NCBI RefSeq assembly: GCF_008014745.1
Contig: NZ_VPFD01000012.1
Location: 1-64,000, forward strand
Direction of reading: 5' to 3'
Source of the DNA: Massilia arenae
GTDB taxonomy: Bacteria; Pseudomonadota; Gammaproteobacteria; Burkholderiales; Burkholderiaceae_D
DNA length: 64,000 nucleotides
Part shown: positions 43,699 through 53,217 of the stretch, piece after piece
Layout: the number at the start of each line of letters is the position of its first letter
Numbering within the stretch: the stretch's first letter is position 1
The notes under the pieces: generated by a model
What the model was told of the DNA's origin: nothing
Databases searched by the model: none
Seen by the model: only the letters and a program-made list of their open reading frames with translations
Position numbers and translations under genes: made by a program

Positions 43699-45570
43699 TT
43701 ACGACGAGGAAGGAAGCGGCAGAACACAACCACGCCCGGATTTCTTGGCCTCGTACATCCAGTGGTCGGCTTCCTTGATCAACTCTTCCGGCGTGGGCGC
43801 CTGCCCGGGCGCCTGGACGGCGATGCCGATACTGGCCCCGACCCGGACCGTCGCGCCGCACAGTTCGACGGGCATGGAGACCGCCTCGACCAGCTTGCGG
43901 CCGACGCGGTGCGCATCGCCCAGGCCGTCGGCCAGGTCCGCGAGCAGCACCGTGAACTCGTCGCCCGCCAGCCGGAACACGCTGTCGGTGCGCCGCACCG
44001 CCTGGCGCAGGCGCGCCGCGATGGCCTGCAACAAGGCGTCGCCGCCGTCGTGGCCGAGCTGGTCGTTGACCGCCTTGAAGCCGTCCAGGTCGATGAACAG
44101 CAGGCCGAGCCGGCCCTGGGCGCGGTCGGCGCGTGCCTGCGCCAGCGGCAGCGCCTCCATCAGCGCGCGCCGGTTCTGCAGGCCGGTCAGCAGGTCGTGC
44201 CGGGTCTCGTATTCGCGCTGGGCATCGCGCTGCTTGCGCAGGGTGACGTCGTGCAGGAAAGCGCTGAAGACAGGTTCGCCGCGCACCTCGTGACGGCGGA
44301 TGCGCACCTCGACCGTCAGCCGGCTGCCGTCGCGCCGCAGCGCCGGCAGTTCGACCCGGCGGTCGAGGATGCGCGAGGTGCCGGTGCGCAGGTAGAGCTG
44401 CATGCCGCCGCGGTGGGCGCCGGCCAGCTCGGCCGGGATGATCAGCGCGTCGAGTGGCCGGCCCAGCGCCTCCTTCGCGCTCCAGCCGAAAGTCTGCTCG
44501 GCCTGGCGGTTCCAGGCGGTGACCCGGCCGTTGCGATCCAGGCTGATGTAGGCGTCGTTGGCATTGTCGATCACGCTGCGCAGTTCTTCCTCGCGCTCGC
44601 CCAGCTCGCGCGTGCGCGCCTCGACCCGCCGCTCGAGATCGGCGTGCAGGCGTGCCAGTTCTTCTTCCGCCAGCTTTTGCGCGTGGATGTCCTTGATCAC
44701 CGACACGTCGTATTCGGGCCGCCCTGCGGCGTCGCGCTTGCGCTTGACGTCGACCTCGACCCAGATCGGCGAGCCGTCCCGGCGCAGGTAGCGTTTCTGG
44801 CGCCGCAGGAAGTCGGTCTCGCCCCGCGCCAGCCGGTCCATCAGGGCCGCGTCCTTGGCGCGGTCGTCCGGGTGGGTGACGTCGGCGAAACCGCGCCCCT
44901 GCAGCTCGTCGGCCGTATAGCCGAGCAGCTCGCACAGCGCCCGGTTGACGCTGATCCAGCGCCCGTCCGGCGTCGTCAGCGCGATGCCGACGCTGGCGAT
45001 CTCGAACACGGCGCGAAAGCGCTCTTCGCTGGCGTCCAGCACCGCGTCGCTGTGCTGCAGCCGCGAGCGCGCCGCCGCCAGCCGTTCGCGGTACTGCACT
45101 TCGCGCATGATGATGGCGGCCAGGTCGACCAGCACCGCCTTCTGCTCGGCGTCGAGCTGGCGCGGGACGACGTCGATCGCGCACAGGGCGCCCAGCGCCA
45201 GGCCGTCGCTCGAGCGCACCGGGACGCCGGCGTAGAAGCGGATGTCGGGGGCGCCGGTGACGAGTGGATTATGGGCAAAGCGCGGGTCGCGGCGCGCATC
45301 CGGCACCACCAGCGGCTCGTCCTGCAGGATCGTGTGGGCGCAGAACGCATCCGCGCGCGGCGTCTCGGCAGCCTCGACGCCCACCCGCGACTTGAACCAC
45401 TGGCGCTCGGTGTCGATCAGCGAAAACGCCGCCATCGGCACCTCCAGCAGACGGCTGGCCAGGCGCACCACCCGGTCGAATACCGGCTCGGCCGGCGTGT
45501 CCAGCAGGTCGAGCTCGCGCAGCAGCGCGAGGCGCTCGGTTTCGTCGGGAGGCAGGGCGGCTGCAGTCAT
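43699..45570 (-). CDS. diguanylate cyclase (GAF-PAS-PAS-GGDEF)
   Basis: 623 residues from MTAAALPP. GAF domain (about 20-165; FCAHTILQDEPLVVPDARRDPRF), PAS with PAC (about 180-300), coiled linker, second PAS (about 330-445), GGDEF domain (about 455-615). The active loop reads RLAGDEFTVLL, an AGDEF variant that is usually active. RRTD five residues before it is an RxxD inhibitory site for c-di-GMP. It makes c-di-GMP from two GTP. No EAL domain follows. Cytoplasmic, with no membrane segment. Confidence 0.9.
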   Translation of the reverse strand: MTAAALPPDETERLALLRELDLLDTPAEPVFDRVVRLASRLLEVPMAAFSLIDTERQWFKSRVGVEAAETPRADAFCAHTILQDEPLVVPDARRDPRFAHNPLVTGAPDIRFYAGVPVRSSDGLALGALCAIDVVPRQLDAEQKAVLVDLAAIIMREVQYRERLAAARSRLQHSDAVLDASEERFRAVFEIASVGIALTTPDGRWISVNRALCELLGYTADELQGRGFADVTHPDDRAKDAALMDRLARGETDFLRRQKRYLRRDGSPIWVEVDVKRKRDAAGRPEYDVSVIKDIHAQKLAEEELARLHADLERRVEARTRELGEREEELRSVIDNANDAYISLDRNGRVTAWNRQAEQTFGWSAKEALGRPLDALIIPAELAGAHRGGMQLYLRTGTSRILDRRVELPALRRDGSRLTVEVRIRRHEVRGEPVFSAFLHDVTLRKQRDAQREYETRHDLLTGLQNRRALMEALPLAQARADRAQGRLGLLFIDLDGFKAVNDQLGHDGGDALLQAIAARLRQAVRRTDSVFRLAGDEFTVLLADLADGLGDAHRVGRKLVEAVSMPVELCGATVRVGASIGIAVQAPGQAPTPEELIKEADHWMYEAKKSGRGCVLPLPSSS

Positions 45571-45753
45571 GGCGTCAAGAAAATCATCTCCGGGTCGTTC
45601 GCCGATTGGCCGTATGCTACTGTAGCAGAGCAAGCTCCCGAGTCCCCGCACATGGGACCCGGTACTATCCACAGTGCAAGAATGCAAAACTTTGTTACAT
45701 ACCGGCTCTCGAGACTTTATATACTTGCGCGTGCGATCATTCACTTGCCCACC

Positions 45754-46299
45754 ATGCGAATCCTGCCTTCCCTGTCGTACGCCCTGCTCTGCCTCGCCGT
45801 GTACCAGCCAGCCGCCGCAGCGACGGCCGAAGACATCACCTTGTCCAGCACGTCCAGGCCCACATCCTCTGCAGGTACGGCCGGCGCCGCGCGTGAGGTC
45901 GCGGCCCTGCGCGCGGCCGAGCAACGGCGCGCCAAGGCAGTGTCCAGCCGCGATGTGGCCACCCTGCGCGACCTGATCAGCCGCGACTATTACCACGTCG
46001 AGACCCGCGGCCGCGCCCGCACCAAGACTGAATTCCTGCAACTGCTGACACGCGACGAATACGAGTTCCGCTCCTACGAAATCGACGATTCGGAGATCCG
46101 GATGCTCGACAATGGCCAGGCGGCGCTGGTCACGGGCCGGTTCCGGGCCGCGGCCCAGGGCGCCGACGGGCCGCGCGAACTGCGCGGACGTTATGTACGC
46201 ATGTGGGTGCTGGGGCCGGAAGGATGGCGCAACACCATGCAGCAGACCACCGAAATCCGCCCGCTTGCGATCCAGCGCGACCTTCGGACACAGCACTAA
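45754..46299 (+). CDS. secreted NTF2-like (SnoaL/DUF4440) protein
   Basis: 181 residues from MRILPS with a signal peptide to about residue 24 (AAAATA). The mature part is a cone-shaped NTF2-like fold: EVAALRAAEQRRAKAVSSRDVATLRDLISRDYYHVETRGR, then alternating strands DNGQAALVTGRF and RGRYVRMWVLGPEGWRNTMQQTTE. These domains bind small hydrophobic ligands; function unassigned. The 183 bp upstream separate it from the divergent cyclase gene. Confidence 0.7.
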   Translation: MRILPSLSYALLCLAVYQPAAAATAEDITLSSTSRPTSSAGTAGAAREVAALRAAEQRRAKAVSSRDVATLRDLISRDYYHVETRGRARTKTEFLQLLTRDEYEFRSYEIDDSEIRMLDNGQAALVTGRFRAAAQGADGPRELRGRYVRMWVLGPEGWRNTMQQTTEIRPLAIQRDLRTQH

Positions 46300-46414
46300 A
46301 CGGCAGCCCTTCCCGATCGCTCCGACCTGCGGGCGCGGCGCCGATGTCTGTCGGCCACGGACGTGCTCAATTTCCATGCGACTGCTTGTCAAGGCGGCGT
46401 GATGCATCTATCAT

Positions 46415-46433
46415 GAGAATGATTATCATTTGC
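46415..46433 (+). promoter_or_regulatory. Fur box upstream of iron cassette
   Basis: GAGAATGATTATCATTTGC matches the 19-bp Fur consensus at 15 of 19 positions by eye and is nearly palindromic. It lies 47 bp before the DUF3649 start. It predicts iron repression of the DUF3649-PepSY-DUF3325 operon. Confidence 0.82.
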
Positions 46434-46480
46434 TGTCGCATTTACAGTTTTTCATTCTGCCACGCCCAACCAGCGCGACC

Positions 46481-46789
46481 ATGACCTCACTCACTCTCAC
46501 GCCCCGCCACATCGCCTCGCGCACCGCGGTGGCCATCCTCGGCGGCTACGTCTTCACCTGGGGCGTCGTCGCCCTGGGCATCGCCCTGCTGTACAGCCTC
46601 GGCATGGAATTCCACGATGCCGAGCACCTGTCCTACATCATCGGTTTCCTGGTCTTCCTGACCGCCTTCCTGGTGGCCTTCGCTACCCAGGGATTGCGCA
46701 AGGTGGCGCTGGTACTGGTGGGCGGCGGCGCGCTGATGAGCGCGGTGGCCTGGTGGCTGCAGAGCCTGATCATCGCATCGGGGGTCTGA
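46481..46789 (+). CDS. DUF3649-type iron-uptake membrane protein
   Basis: 102 residues from MTSLTL. Three hydrophobic segments (about 14-40, 50-70, 75-98). Position directly before a PepSY protein and DUF3325 matches the DUF3649-PepSY-DUF3325 cassette that follows siderophore receptors in Pseudomonas and Burkholderia. The cassette is thought to help iron release or reduction at the inner membrane. One base separates its stop from the next ATG. Confidence 0.75.
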   Translation: MTSLTLTPRHIASRTAVAILGGYVFTWGVVALGIALLYSLGMEFHDAEHLSYIIGFLVFLTAFLVAFATQGLRKVALVLVGGGALMSAVAWWLQSLIIASGV

Positions 46790-46790
46790 T

Positions 46791-48470
46791 ATGTTCCCTA
46801 ATTTCCGCCACACGATGGCCTGGCTGCACACCTGGTTCGGCATGGCGCTGGGCCTGGTGCTGATGGTCGTGTTCTTCTTCGGCTCGCTGTCCGTGTTCGA
46901 CCGCGAGATCGACCGCTGGGCCATCCCCGACACCCGCTACGAACCGCAGCCGATGCCGTCGTTCGACAAGATGCTGGCGCCGATCTTCAAGGAAATGCAG
47001 CCCGACGACGCCGCCCGCGCCATGACGGCGCCGCTGGCCAACGGCCCGCTACCGGCCCACTTCGACACACCGCGCAGCTGGGGCGCCTACACCACCCACC
47101 GCGACCCGGTGCTGCTGCTGTTCGCCGGCTATGAAGTGCCGAACGCGAAAGACCATGAGACGGCGATCTGGGCCAACCGCACGGTCGATCCGCGCACGGG
47201 CGAAGCCCTGCCGGTGGACCGCCTCAAGATCGGCAGCGAATTCTTCTATCCCCTGCACTACAGCCTGACCTTCGACTGGAAGAATGTCGGCTACTGGATC
47301 GTGGGCTTCTCGGCCCTCATGATGCTGATGGCCCTGGTCACCGGCGTCATCATGCACCGCAAGATCTTCCGCGAACTGTTCACCTTCCGTCCGAAGAAGA
47401 GCACCCAGCGCAGCATGCTCGACCTGCATAACCTGACCGGCGTCGTGGCCCTGCCCTTCCACTTCTTCTTCGCTTTCACCGGCTTGGTGATCTTTGCCTA
47501 CATTTATTTCCCGGTGACGCATACCCAGCTGACCCCGCTGCACGACCGCCATGAACTGATGGAATCGAAGGAAACCGGCCTGCCGCACGACCGCGCCGGC
47601 GTGGCGGCCCCGATTGCCTCGGTCGACGCCATGGTGGCCGAAGCCCAGCGCCGTTGGGCAGCGAAAGGCATGGCCGGCGACGTCGGCTACCTGAACATCA
47701 CCCATGTCGGCGACGCCAACGGCTATGTCAGCGTCTACCGCGCCGGCACCGACCGCGTCCAGCTGACCGGCGAAGGCATCCACTTCAAGGCCTCCACCGG
47801 CGAGCTGCTGCGCGAAGATCCGCCGCCGACCGTGGTGGCCCGCATCAATGAATTCCTGACCGGCCTGCACCTGCAGCACTTCAAGCACTGGCTGCTGCGC
47901 TGGCTGTACGTGCTGGGCGGCCTGTCGGGCGCGGCCTGCATCGCCACCGGCCTGTTCTTCTTCGTCGAGAAGCGCAAGCGCCAGCACGCCAAGCAGGGCG
48001 TGAGCGGCGCGCGCGTGGTCGACGCGATGTCGGTCACGGTCGTCACCGGCATGCTGGTGGCCACCCTGTGCATGCTGATCGCCAACCGCCTGCTGCCGGA
48101 CGTCATGCCGGCCGGCTGGCCGCTGCGCGGCGCCATGGAGAAATACCTGTTCTGGGGTAGTTGGGTCGTGGCCGGCGCGCACGCCTTCTGGCGCACCGCC
48201 GCCGTCGCCGAGGGCCGCCTGGCCCCGGCCTGGCGCGAGCAGTGCCTGGCGGTCGCGGTGCTGGCGGTGACGGCGCCGGTACTCAACTGGATCACCACCG
48301 GCGACCACCTGCTGCGCACCATCGCTTCCGGCTACTGGCCGGTGGCCGGCGCCGACCTGTTCATGCTCACCGGCGCCGCGCTGGCGGTGCTGGCCGCGCG
48401 CAAGCTGCGCCAGCGCGAAGCGCGCCCGCTGGCGGTCAAGAACGTGAGCCTGGAGGCCGGTCATGCCTGA
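46791..48470 (+). CDS. PepSY-associated TM protein (PiuB-like)
   Basis: 559 residues. N-terminal membrane helix (TWFGMALGLVLMVVFFFGSL), a periplasmic loop, TM block at about 165-190 and 225-245, PepSY region (VDAMVAEAQRRWAAKGMAG), then four C-terminal membrane segments (about 365-390, 415-437, 450-475, 480-550). Conserved His near the membrane (HTWFG, HYSLTFDW, MLDLHNLTG, LHLQHFKHW) resemble haem-binding His of PepSY-TM iron reductases such as FoxB. Predicted to reduce ferric siderophores in the periplasm. Confidence 0.85.
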   Translation: MFPNFRHTMAWLHTWFGMALGLVLMVVFFFGSLSVFDREIDRWAIPDTRYEPQPMPSFDKMLAPIFKEMQPDDAARAMTAPLANGPLPAHFDTPRSWGAYTTHRDPVLLLFAGYEVPNAKDHETAIWANRTVDPRTGEALPVDRLKIGSEFFYPLHYSLTFDWKNVGYWIVGFSALMMLMALVTGVIMHRKIFRELFTFRPKKSTQRSMLDLHNLTGVVALPFHFFFAFTGLVIFAYIYFPVTHTQLTPLHDRHELMESKETGLPHDRAGVAAPIASVDAMVAEAQRRWAAKGMAGDVGYLNITHVGDANGYVSVYRAGTDRVQLTGEGIHFKASTGELLREDPPPTVVARINEFLTGLHLQHFKHWLLRWLYVLGGLSGAACIATGLFFFVEKRKRQHAKQGVSGARVVDAMSVTVVTGMLVATLCMLIANRLLPDVMPAGWPLRGAMEKYLFWGSWVVAGAHAFWRTAAVAEGRLAPAWREQCLAVAVLAVTAPVLNWITTGDHLLRTIASGYWPVAGADLFMLTGAALAVLAARKLRQREARPLAVKNVSLEAGHA

Positions 48471-48789
48471 CGCGCTGCTCCTGCTGTTGGCCCTGCTGGC
48501 CTCCCTGGCCGGCATGGGCTGGTTCGCCCTGTCGATGGACGTGCACTGGGCCCAGGCTAGGGGCGCGGCACCGCTCTCCCCGGCCCTGGTCAAGACCCTG
48601 CGCCTGGGCGGGGCCGCGGCCCTGCTGCTGTCGCTGGTCCTCTGCCTGACGGTGGATTCGCCATCGATCGCGGTGCTGGTATGGTTCATGGCGCTGGCCG
48701 GCGCCACACTGACGATCGCCTTCACGCTCACCTGGCGCGCCAGCATCCTCGGGATGCTGGTATTCTGGACAGGATCAGGCGCCCGGTAA
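48463..48789 (+). CDS. DUF3325 membrane protein
   Basis: 108 residues, three hydrophobic segments (about 3-26, 45-68, 70-98). MDVHWAQARG after the first helix and its place after the PepSY gene, which it overlaps by 8 bp, fit DUF3325. It completes the iron cassette; biochemical role unknown. Confidence 0.75.
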   Translation: MPDALLLLLALLASLAGMGWFALSMDVHWAQARGAAPLSPALVKTLRLGGAAALLLSLVLCLTVDSPSIAVLVWFMALAGATLTIAFTLTWRASILGMLVFWTGSGAR

Positions 48790-49015
48790 GTCGTCCCTGG
48801 GGTGCGCGTCCGTGCGCCCCGCCCTTCTTGCCGGTTTCGCCCGCATGGCACGTCGCCGGAACGGCGCGATCGAGAGGGTCGCGCATTCCACTTGACCTCA
48901 AGTACGCTTGAGCTTGTGTAATACGACCTGACCATGCAAACCGCGGGACCGACCGGTCCCGGTGCAACGTTTCATGCCGGAACAGTGTTCCCAACCATCT
49001 GAACGGAGAATGATC

Positions 49016-49654
49016 ATGCCTTACGCACTGCCGCCACTGCCATACGCCTACGATGCCCTCGAGCCGCATTTCGATGCGCGCACGATGGAAATCCATCACA
49101 CCAAGCACCACCAGACCTATATCACCAACGTCAACAACGCCCTGGCCGAGGCCAGCTTGGCCGAGGTGCCGGTCGAAGAACTGATCGGCAATATCGGCGC
49201 GCTGCCGCAGAACATCCAGAACGTGGTGCGCAACAACGGCGGCGGCCACGCCAACCACGCGCTGTTCTGGACCGTGCTGAGCCCGGATGGCGGCCAGCCT
49301 TCCGACAAGGTGGCCAAGGCCATCGAGGACGATCTGGGCGGCTTCGACCGCTTCAAGGACGCCTTCACCAAGGCCGCGCAAACCCGCTTCGGTAGCGGCT
49401 GGGCCTGGCTGACCCTGGGCAAGGACGGCAAGCTGCTGGTCGAAAGCAGCGCCAACCAGGACAGCCCGCTGATGGGCGAGTTCGCCGGCATGTCGGGCGG
49501 CACGCCGATCCTGGGCCTGGACGTCTGGGAGCACGCCTATTACCTGCAATACCAGAACAAGCGCCCCGACTATATCGCGGCCTTCTTCAACATCATCAAC
49601 TGGGCCGAAGTCGAACGCCGCTACGAGGCGGCGCTGGGCAGCCAGGTCGGCTAA
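49016..49654 (+). CDS. sodA: superoxide dismutase, Mn type
   Basis: 212 residues from [20 protein letters not shown], with GGAG eight bases upstream; an ATG two codons earlier is possible. Ligands: His in [12 protein letters not shown] (about 26), His in [10 protein letters not shown] (about 81), Asp and His in LDVWEHAYY (about 168-172). [11 protein letters not shown] and [10 protein letters not shown] favour Mn over Fe. It converts superoxide to peroxide and oxygen in the cytoplasm. Set between the iron cassette and a TonB receptor, it may be part of the same low-iron response. Confidence 0.9.
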   Translation: MPYALPPLPYAYDALEPHFDARTMEIHHTKHHQTYITNVNNALAEASLAEVPVEELIGNIGALPQNIQNVVRNNGGGHANHALFWTVLSPDGGQPSDKVAKAIEDDLGGFDRFKDAFTKAAQTRFGSGWAWLTLGKDGKLLVESSANQDSPLMGEFAGMSGGTPILGLDVWEHAYYLQYQNKRPDYIAAFFNIINWAEVERRYEAALGSQVG

Positions 49655-49671
49655 GCAGGCCAGCTACTAAA

Positions 49672-49703
49672 AAAACGGGCGCGCCAATTGGCGCGCCCGT
49701 TTT
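49672..49703. terminator. bidirectional intrinsic terminator between sodA and TonB receptor
   Basis: A perfect 11-bp stem ACGGGCGCGCC/GGCGCGCCCGT with an AATT loop, flanked by A and T runs that extend the pairing. It serves sodA on the plus strand and the receptor gene on the minus strand. Confidence 0.9.
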
Positions 49704-49727
49704 GCTTTCAAACCGCCAGTCGTCGAC

Positions 49728-51788
49728 TCACAGTTTCACGTTCAGCGACACATACGCCGCGCGGCCATTACCCGACGAATACATTGGCTGCGCCTGGCTC
49801 GCCGGCCAGAAGAAATTGTCGTACCACGCGTATTCATAGCGGCGGTCGGCGATGTTCTTGACCTGCACGTCGACGCTCACACGCGGCGTGATCGCATAGC
49901 GCACATTGGCGTCGAACAGCACGAAGCCGCCGTACTTGCCCAGCTCGTTCGGGCTATCGATGAAGTAATTGCCCTGGGCCCGGCCCTGCACGCCCAGATG
50001 CCAGCGCGCGGACGGGTGATAGTCGAGGCCCACGTTGCTGATGTGGCGCGGCGTCGAAAACACTTCCTTGCCCGCCAGCGACACGCCGTCGGCGGCAAAG
50101 GCGCTCACCACCTCGGCTTTTTGCAGCGAGTGCGAAGCCCACAGCTCGAGCTTGTCCGTGACCTTGCCCGACAGTTGCAGGTCGATGCCTTCGCGCCGCG
50201 TCTCGCCCAGGCCGACCGTGGTGCCAGTGGCCGGCATATTCGCCACTTCGCCGGTCGCGTCCTGGCGCCAGATCGCCAGGCGCAGGTCGCTGCGCGAACC
50301 AGGCTTGAGCTTGATCCCGAGTTCCTTGCCGGTATTGATCGAGGCATCGAATGGCCCTTGACCCGGCACCAGGTAGGCGGGCCCGACCGATCCGGTGAGA
50401 ATCTGGAAGGTGCGCCCCCAGTTGCCGTACACGCTCACGTCCTTGGCCGGGCTGTACACCATGCTGAACTTGGGCTGCTTGATCCAGCCGTAGTCCTGCA
50501 AGCCGGCGGTCTGACCGGCCGCCGCCACGCCCGGCAGGGAGCTGCTGCCCGTGAAGCGGTCGACGCGGTAGCCCGGGACGATCCTCAGGGTGTCGCTGGC
50601 CTTGATGACCGCCTGCACATAGGCGCCGACATTGTTGAGCTTGTAGCGGTCGTCGTTCTGGATCGCAGCCGGGATACTGAAGTCGCTCGGCAGCGCGTAC
50701 AGGTAGCGCTGGCGCTTGTAGCCATTGTCCTGGCGCTCGGTGTTGACGCCACCATCGACCGTCACGCGCTCGCTGGCGCGCCAGGTCAGCGTGCTCATGA
50801 AGCCGAGCTGCTGCTCGTCCCACAGGCGGCGCTGGCGCGGGGCATGGCCGGCCGGGTTGCTGGTGAAGGTGACGCGGCGGTCGTCCTTGTACTCGTTGTA
50901 GTACAGCTTGTTACTGAGGAAGGCATTTGGCGAGATCTGCCAGTCCAGGTGCGCGCTCGCATGGTGCATGTCGCGCTCGGTAAAATCATTGGCATTCTTG
51001 GCCGGCGACTGGCGCCGGTCCTGGGCCAGTTCGGCGGCCGTCAGGAAGCCAGGCTCGTCGGCGTCGTGGCGGTATGTGCGCAGGATCACGCCGCCGGTCA
51101 GCGACTTGTCCTTCGAGGTCAGGAACCACTTGCCGCCGACCGAGTACTTGTCGGAATCGCCGTGATTGCGGCGGTAGCTGTCGGTGTCCTGTTTGGCCAA
51201 GAAATAGTTCTGCGAAAAACCATCAGCCTCCTTGCCATAGGCCAGCTGGGCCTCGCGGGTATTGAAGCTGCCGACCGTGAAGCGGCCGTCGAGGTAGTTA
51301 CCGCCCTGGCGCGTGCCGAAATTGATGTTGCCGCCAATATTGTGCAGGCCATAGCGCGGGTCATTGGTGCCGCGCACCACCTCGATATAGTCGACTTCCA
51401 GCGGGAAGATCATGTCAATGAAGCGCTGGTTGCCGCTGTTGACATTGCTCGGAATCCCATCGATCAGCACCTTGATGCCATTGATATAGCCTTCGCCATT
51501 GAAGGCGCGGAAAGTCACCTTGCCCGACTCGGCGCCCATGCGGGTTTCGGTGAGCTGGATGCCGGGCAATTGACCGACCAGCTCCCAGCTATTGGTGACG
51601 TTCTTGTCTTCGATCTTGTCGGCGCCGAGCACGTCGACCGAGGTCAGGACGGTGCTCGAGCGCAACGCGCCGGCGTCGCGCTGGGCACTCACGCGCACTT
51701 CGCCCATCACGATGGCGGGGTCGGCGGCGTAGACGGCCGGCGCGAGGCCGGACAGGCCCAGCGCCAAGGGGAGCAGCTTTATTTTCAT
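49728..51788 (-). CDS. TonB-dependent outer-membrane receptor (ferric siderophore type)
   Basis: 686 residues from MKIKLLP. Signal peptide ending VYAAD (about 21). Plug domain (about 30-160; WELVGQLPGIQLTETR, IKVLIDGIP, DYIEVVRGTNDPRYG, GGNINF). A 22-strand barrel follows with QNYFLAKQDTDSY and the receptor C-terminus VSLNVKL. A TonB box-like stretch (AIVMGEVRVSA) lies near the N-terminus. It imports a ferric chelate or other large ligand using TonB energy; the iron cassette convergent to it suggests ferric siderophore. A Fur-like site lies upstream. Confidence 0.87.
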   Translation of the reverse strand: MKIKLLPLALGLSGLAPAVYAADPAIVMGEVRVSAQRDAGALRSSTVLTSVDVLGADKIEDKNVTNSWELVGQLPGIQLTETRMGAESGKVTFRAFNGEGYINGIKVLIDGIPSNVNSGNQRFIDMIFPLEVDYIEVVRGTNDPRYGLHNIGGNINFGTRQGGNYLDGRFTVGSFNTREAQLAYGKEADGFSQNYFLAKQDTDSYRRNHGDSDKYSVGGKWFLTSKDKSLTGGVILRTYRHDADEPGFLTAAELAQDRRQSPAKNANDFTERDMHHASAHLDWQISPNAFLSNKLYYNEYKDDRRVTFTSNPAGHAPRQRRLWDEQQLGFMSTLTWRASERVTVDGGVNTERQDNGYKRQRYLYALPSDFSIPAAIQNDDRYKLNNVGAYVQAVIKASDTLRIVPGYRVDRFTGSSSLPGVAAAGQTAGLQDYGWIKQPKFSMVYSPAKDVSVYGNWGRTFQILTGSVGPAYLVPGQGPFDASINTGKELGIKLKPGSRSDLRLAIWRQDATGEVANMPATGTTVGLGETRREGIDLQLSGKVTDKLELWASHSLQKAEVVSAFAADGVSLAGKEVFSTPRHISNVGLDYHPSARWHLGVQGRAQGNYFIDSPNELGKYGGFVLFDANVRYAITPRVSVDVQVKNIADRRYEYAWYDNFFWPASQAQPMYSSGNGRAAYVSLNVKL

Positions 51789-51819
51789 TATCGGGGAACT
51801 CGGAGTATCACGGGAATCC

Positions 51820-51839
51820 GATAATGATATCCCATTCTC
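51820..51839 (-). promoter_or_regulatory. Fur-like site upstream of TonB receptor
   Basis: On the plus strand GATAATGATATCCCATTCTC. The left half matches the Fur consensus well; the right half is degenerate and shifted by one base. It is 32 bp before the receptor start. Confidence 0.5.
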
Positions 51840-51883
51840 AATAATATCGGCAAGCCAATCCCGGGCCGCCGGATCCGGCACGG

Positions 51884-53197
51884 TCAGCCCACGGCGCAGG
51901 CGCGCGCCATCGGCATCGCCGCCAGCACCGTCCCGGCGCATTCGCCGAAACCGATGCGGCGGTAGCCCGGCCGCTCGCAGAAACCGCGCAGGATCACGGT
52001 GTCGCCATCGGCGAGCCAGCGGCGCGTCTCGCCATTCGACAACGCCAGCGAGCGCCGCCCGGCGGCGCCCAGCTCGAGCAGCGAACCGCCCTGCTCCGGC
52101 CGCGGTCCGGACAGGGTGCCGGTGCCGAGCAGGTCGCCGCTGCGCAGGTTGCAGCCGCCTATCGCATGATGGGCGATCATCTGCGCCACGGTCCAGTAGG
52201 CGTCGCGGTAGTTCGACCGCATGAGGCGTTCGGGCGGCAGGCCGGCGCGCGCCATGGCCGCGCTCTGGAGCCATACTTCGAGCGTGATGTCGATCGCGCC
52301 ACGCTCGCGGTTGCGCGCCGAGTCGAGATACGGCAGCGGCGCGGGGTCGCCCTCGGGCCGCGACGATGGCGCGCGAAACGGCGCCAGCGCCTCGGGCGTG
52401 ACGATCCAGGGCGAGATGGTGGTGGCGAAGCTCTTCGACAGGAAAGGCCCGAGCGGATGGTATTCCCAGGCCTGGATGTCGCGCGCGCTCCAGTCGTTGA
52501 GCAGGGTGAAGCCGAACAGGTGTTCCTCGGCGTCGCCGATCGCGACCCTGGCGCCAGGCGCGTTCGGCTTGCCGATGAAGGCGCCCAGTTCGAGCTCGAA
52601 ATCGACGCAGGACGAGGGCCCGAGCGTCGGCTCAATGGCGGCCGCGCCCGGCGCCAGCGCCTGGCCGTGCGGACGGTGGAACCGCTGGCCGGAGACGCCG
52701 ATCGACGAGGCGCGGCCGTGATAGGCCAGCGGCACCCACTTGTAATTGGCGCCCAGCGGATTGTCGGGAAAGACCATGCGCCCGACCGTGGTCGCATGGT
52801 GGATGCCGGTATAGAAATCGGTGTAGTCGCCGATCGCGCACGGCAGACCCAGCTCGACCTCGGCCTGGGCCACCACGGCGGCGCGCGCCAGCCACGCTTC
52901 GCGCCTGGCGCTGCCTTCGGCCAGACCGCGCGAGACGGCCAGACGCAGGGCTTCGCGCGCCACCCTTCCCTGCCCCATCAGGCGATTCATGTCGGCATCC
53001 GCCACCAGCCCCGCGCGTTGCAGGTCGAGCACCTGGTCGCCGATGGCGACGCCGATGCACCAGGCCGGTTCGCCCTTGCGCCGGAAGCGCCCGAACGGCA
53101 GGTTCTGGATCGGGAAGTCGGTGTCCGCGGCGTTCGCCGACGCCACCCAGCTGTAGAGGTCGGGATCCAGCGTGCGGTCGAGCTGTGGCTTGTCCAT
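51884..53197 (-). CDS. fahA: fumarylacetoacetase
   Basis: 437 residues from MDKPQLD, with GAAGGA nine bases before the ATG; a start at 53218 overlapping the upstream stop is possible. FAH signature residues: DYTDFYTGIHHATTVGRMVFPDNPLGANYKWVP (Asp and His of the metal/catalytic site), VDFELELGAFIGKPN, FGFTLLNDWSARDIQAWE, and SGDLLGTGTLSGP. It splits fumarylacetoacetate into fumarate and acetoacetate, the last step of tyrosine/homogentisate breakdown. No hmgA is nearby. It lies downstream of a secreted hydrolase gene. Confidence 0.92.
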   Translation of the reverse strand: MDKPQLDRTLDPDLYSWVASANAADTDFPIQNLPFGRFRRKGEPAWCIGVAIGDQVLDLQRAGLVADADMNRLMGQGRVAREALRLAVSRGLAEGSARREAWLARAAVVAQAEVELGLPCAIGDYTDFYTGIHHATTVGRMVFPDNPLGANYKWVPLAYHGRASSIGVSGQRFHRPHGQALAPGAAAIEPTLGPSSCVDFELELGAFIGKPNAPGARVAIGDAEEHLFGFTLLNDWSARDIQAWEYHPLGPFLSKSFATTISPWIVTPEALAPFRAPSSRPEGDPAPLPYLDSARNRERGAIDITLEVWLQSAAMARAGLPPERLMRSNYRDAYWTVAQMIAHHAIGGCNLRSGDLLGTGTLSGPRPEQGGSLLELGAAGRRSLALSNGETRRWLADGDTVILRGFCERPGYRRIGFGECAGTVLAAMPMARACAVG

Positions 53198-53217
53198 ATC
53201 GGGTCCTTCGGCCAGCA

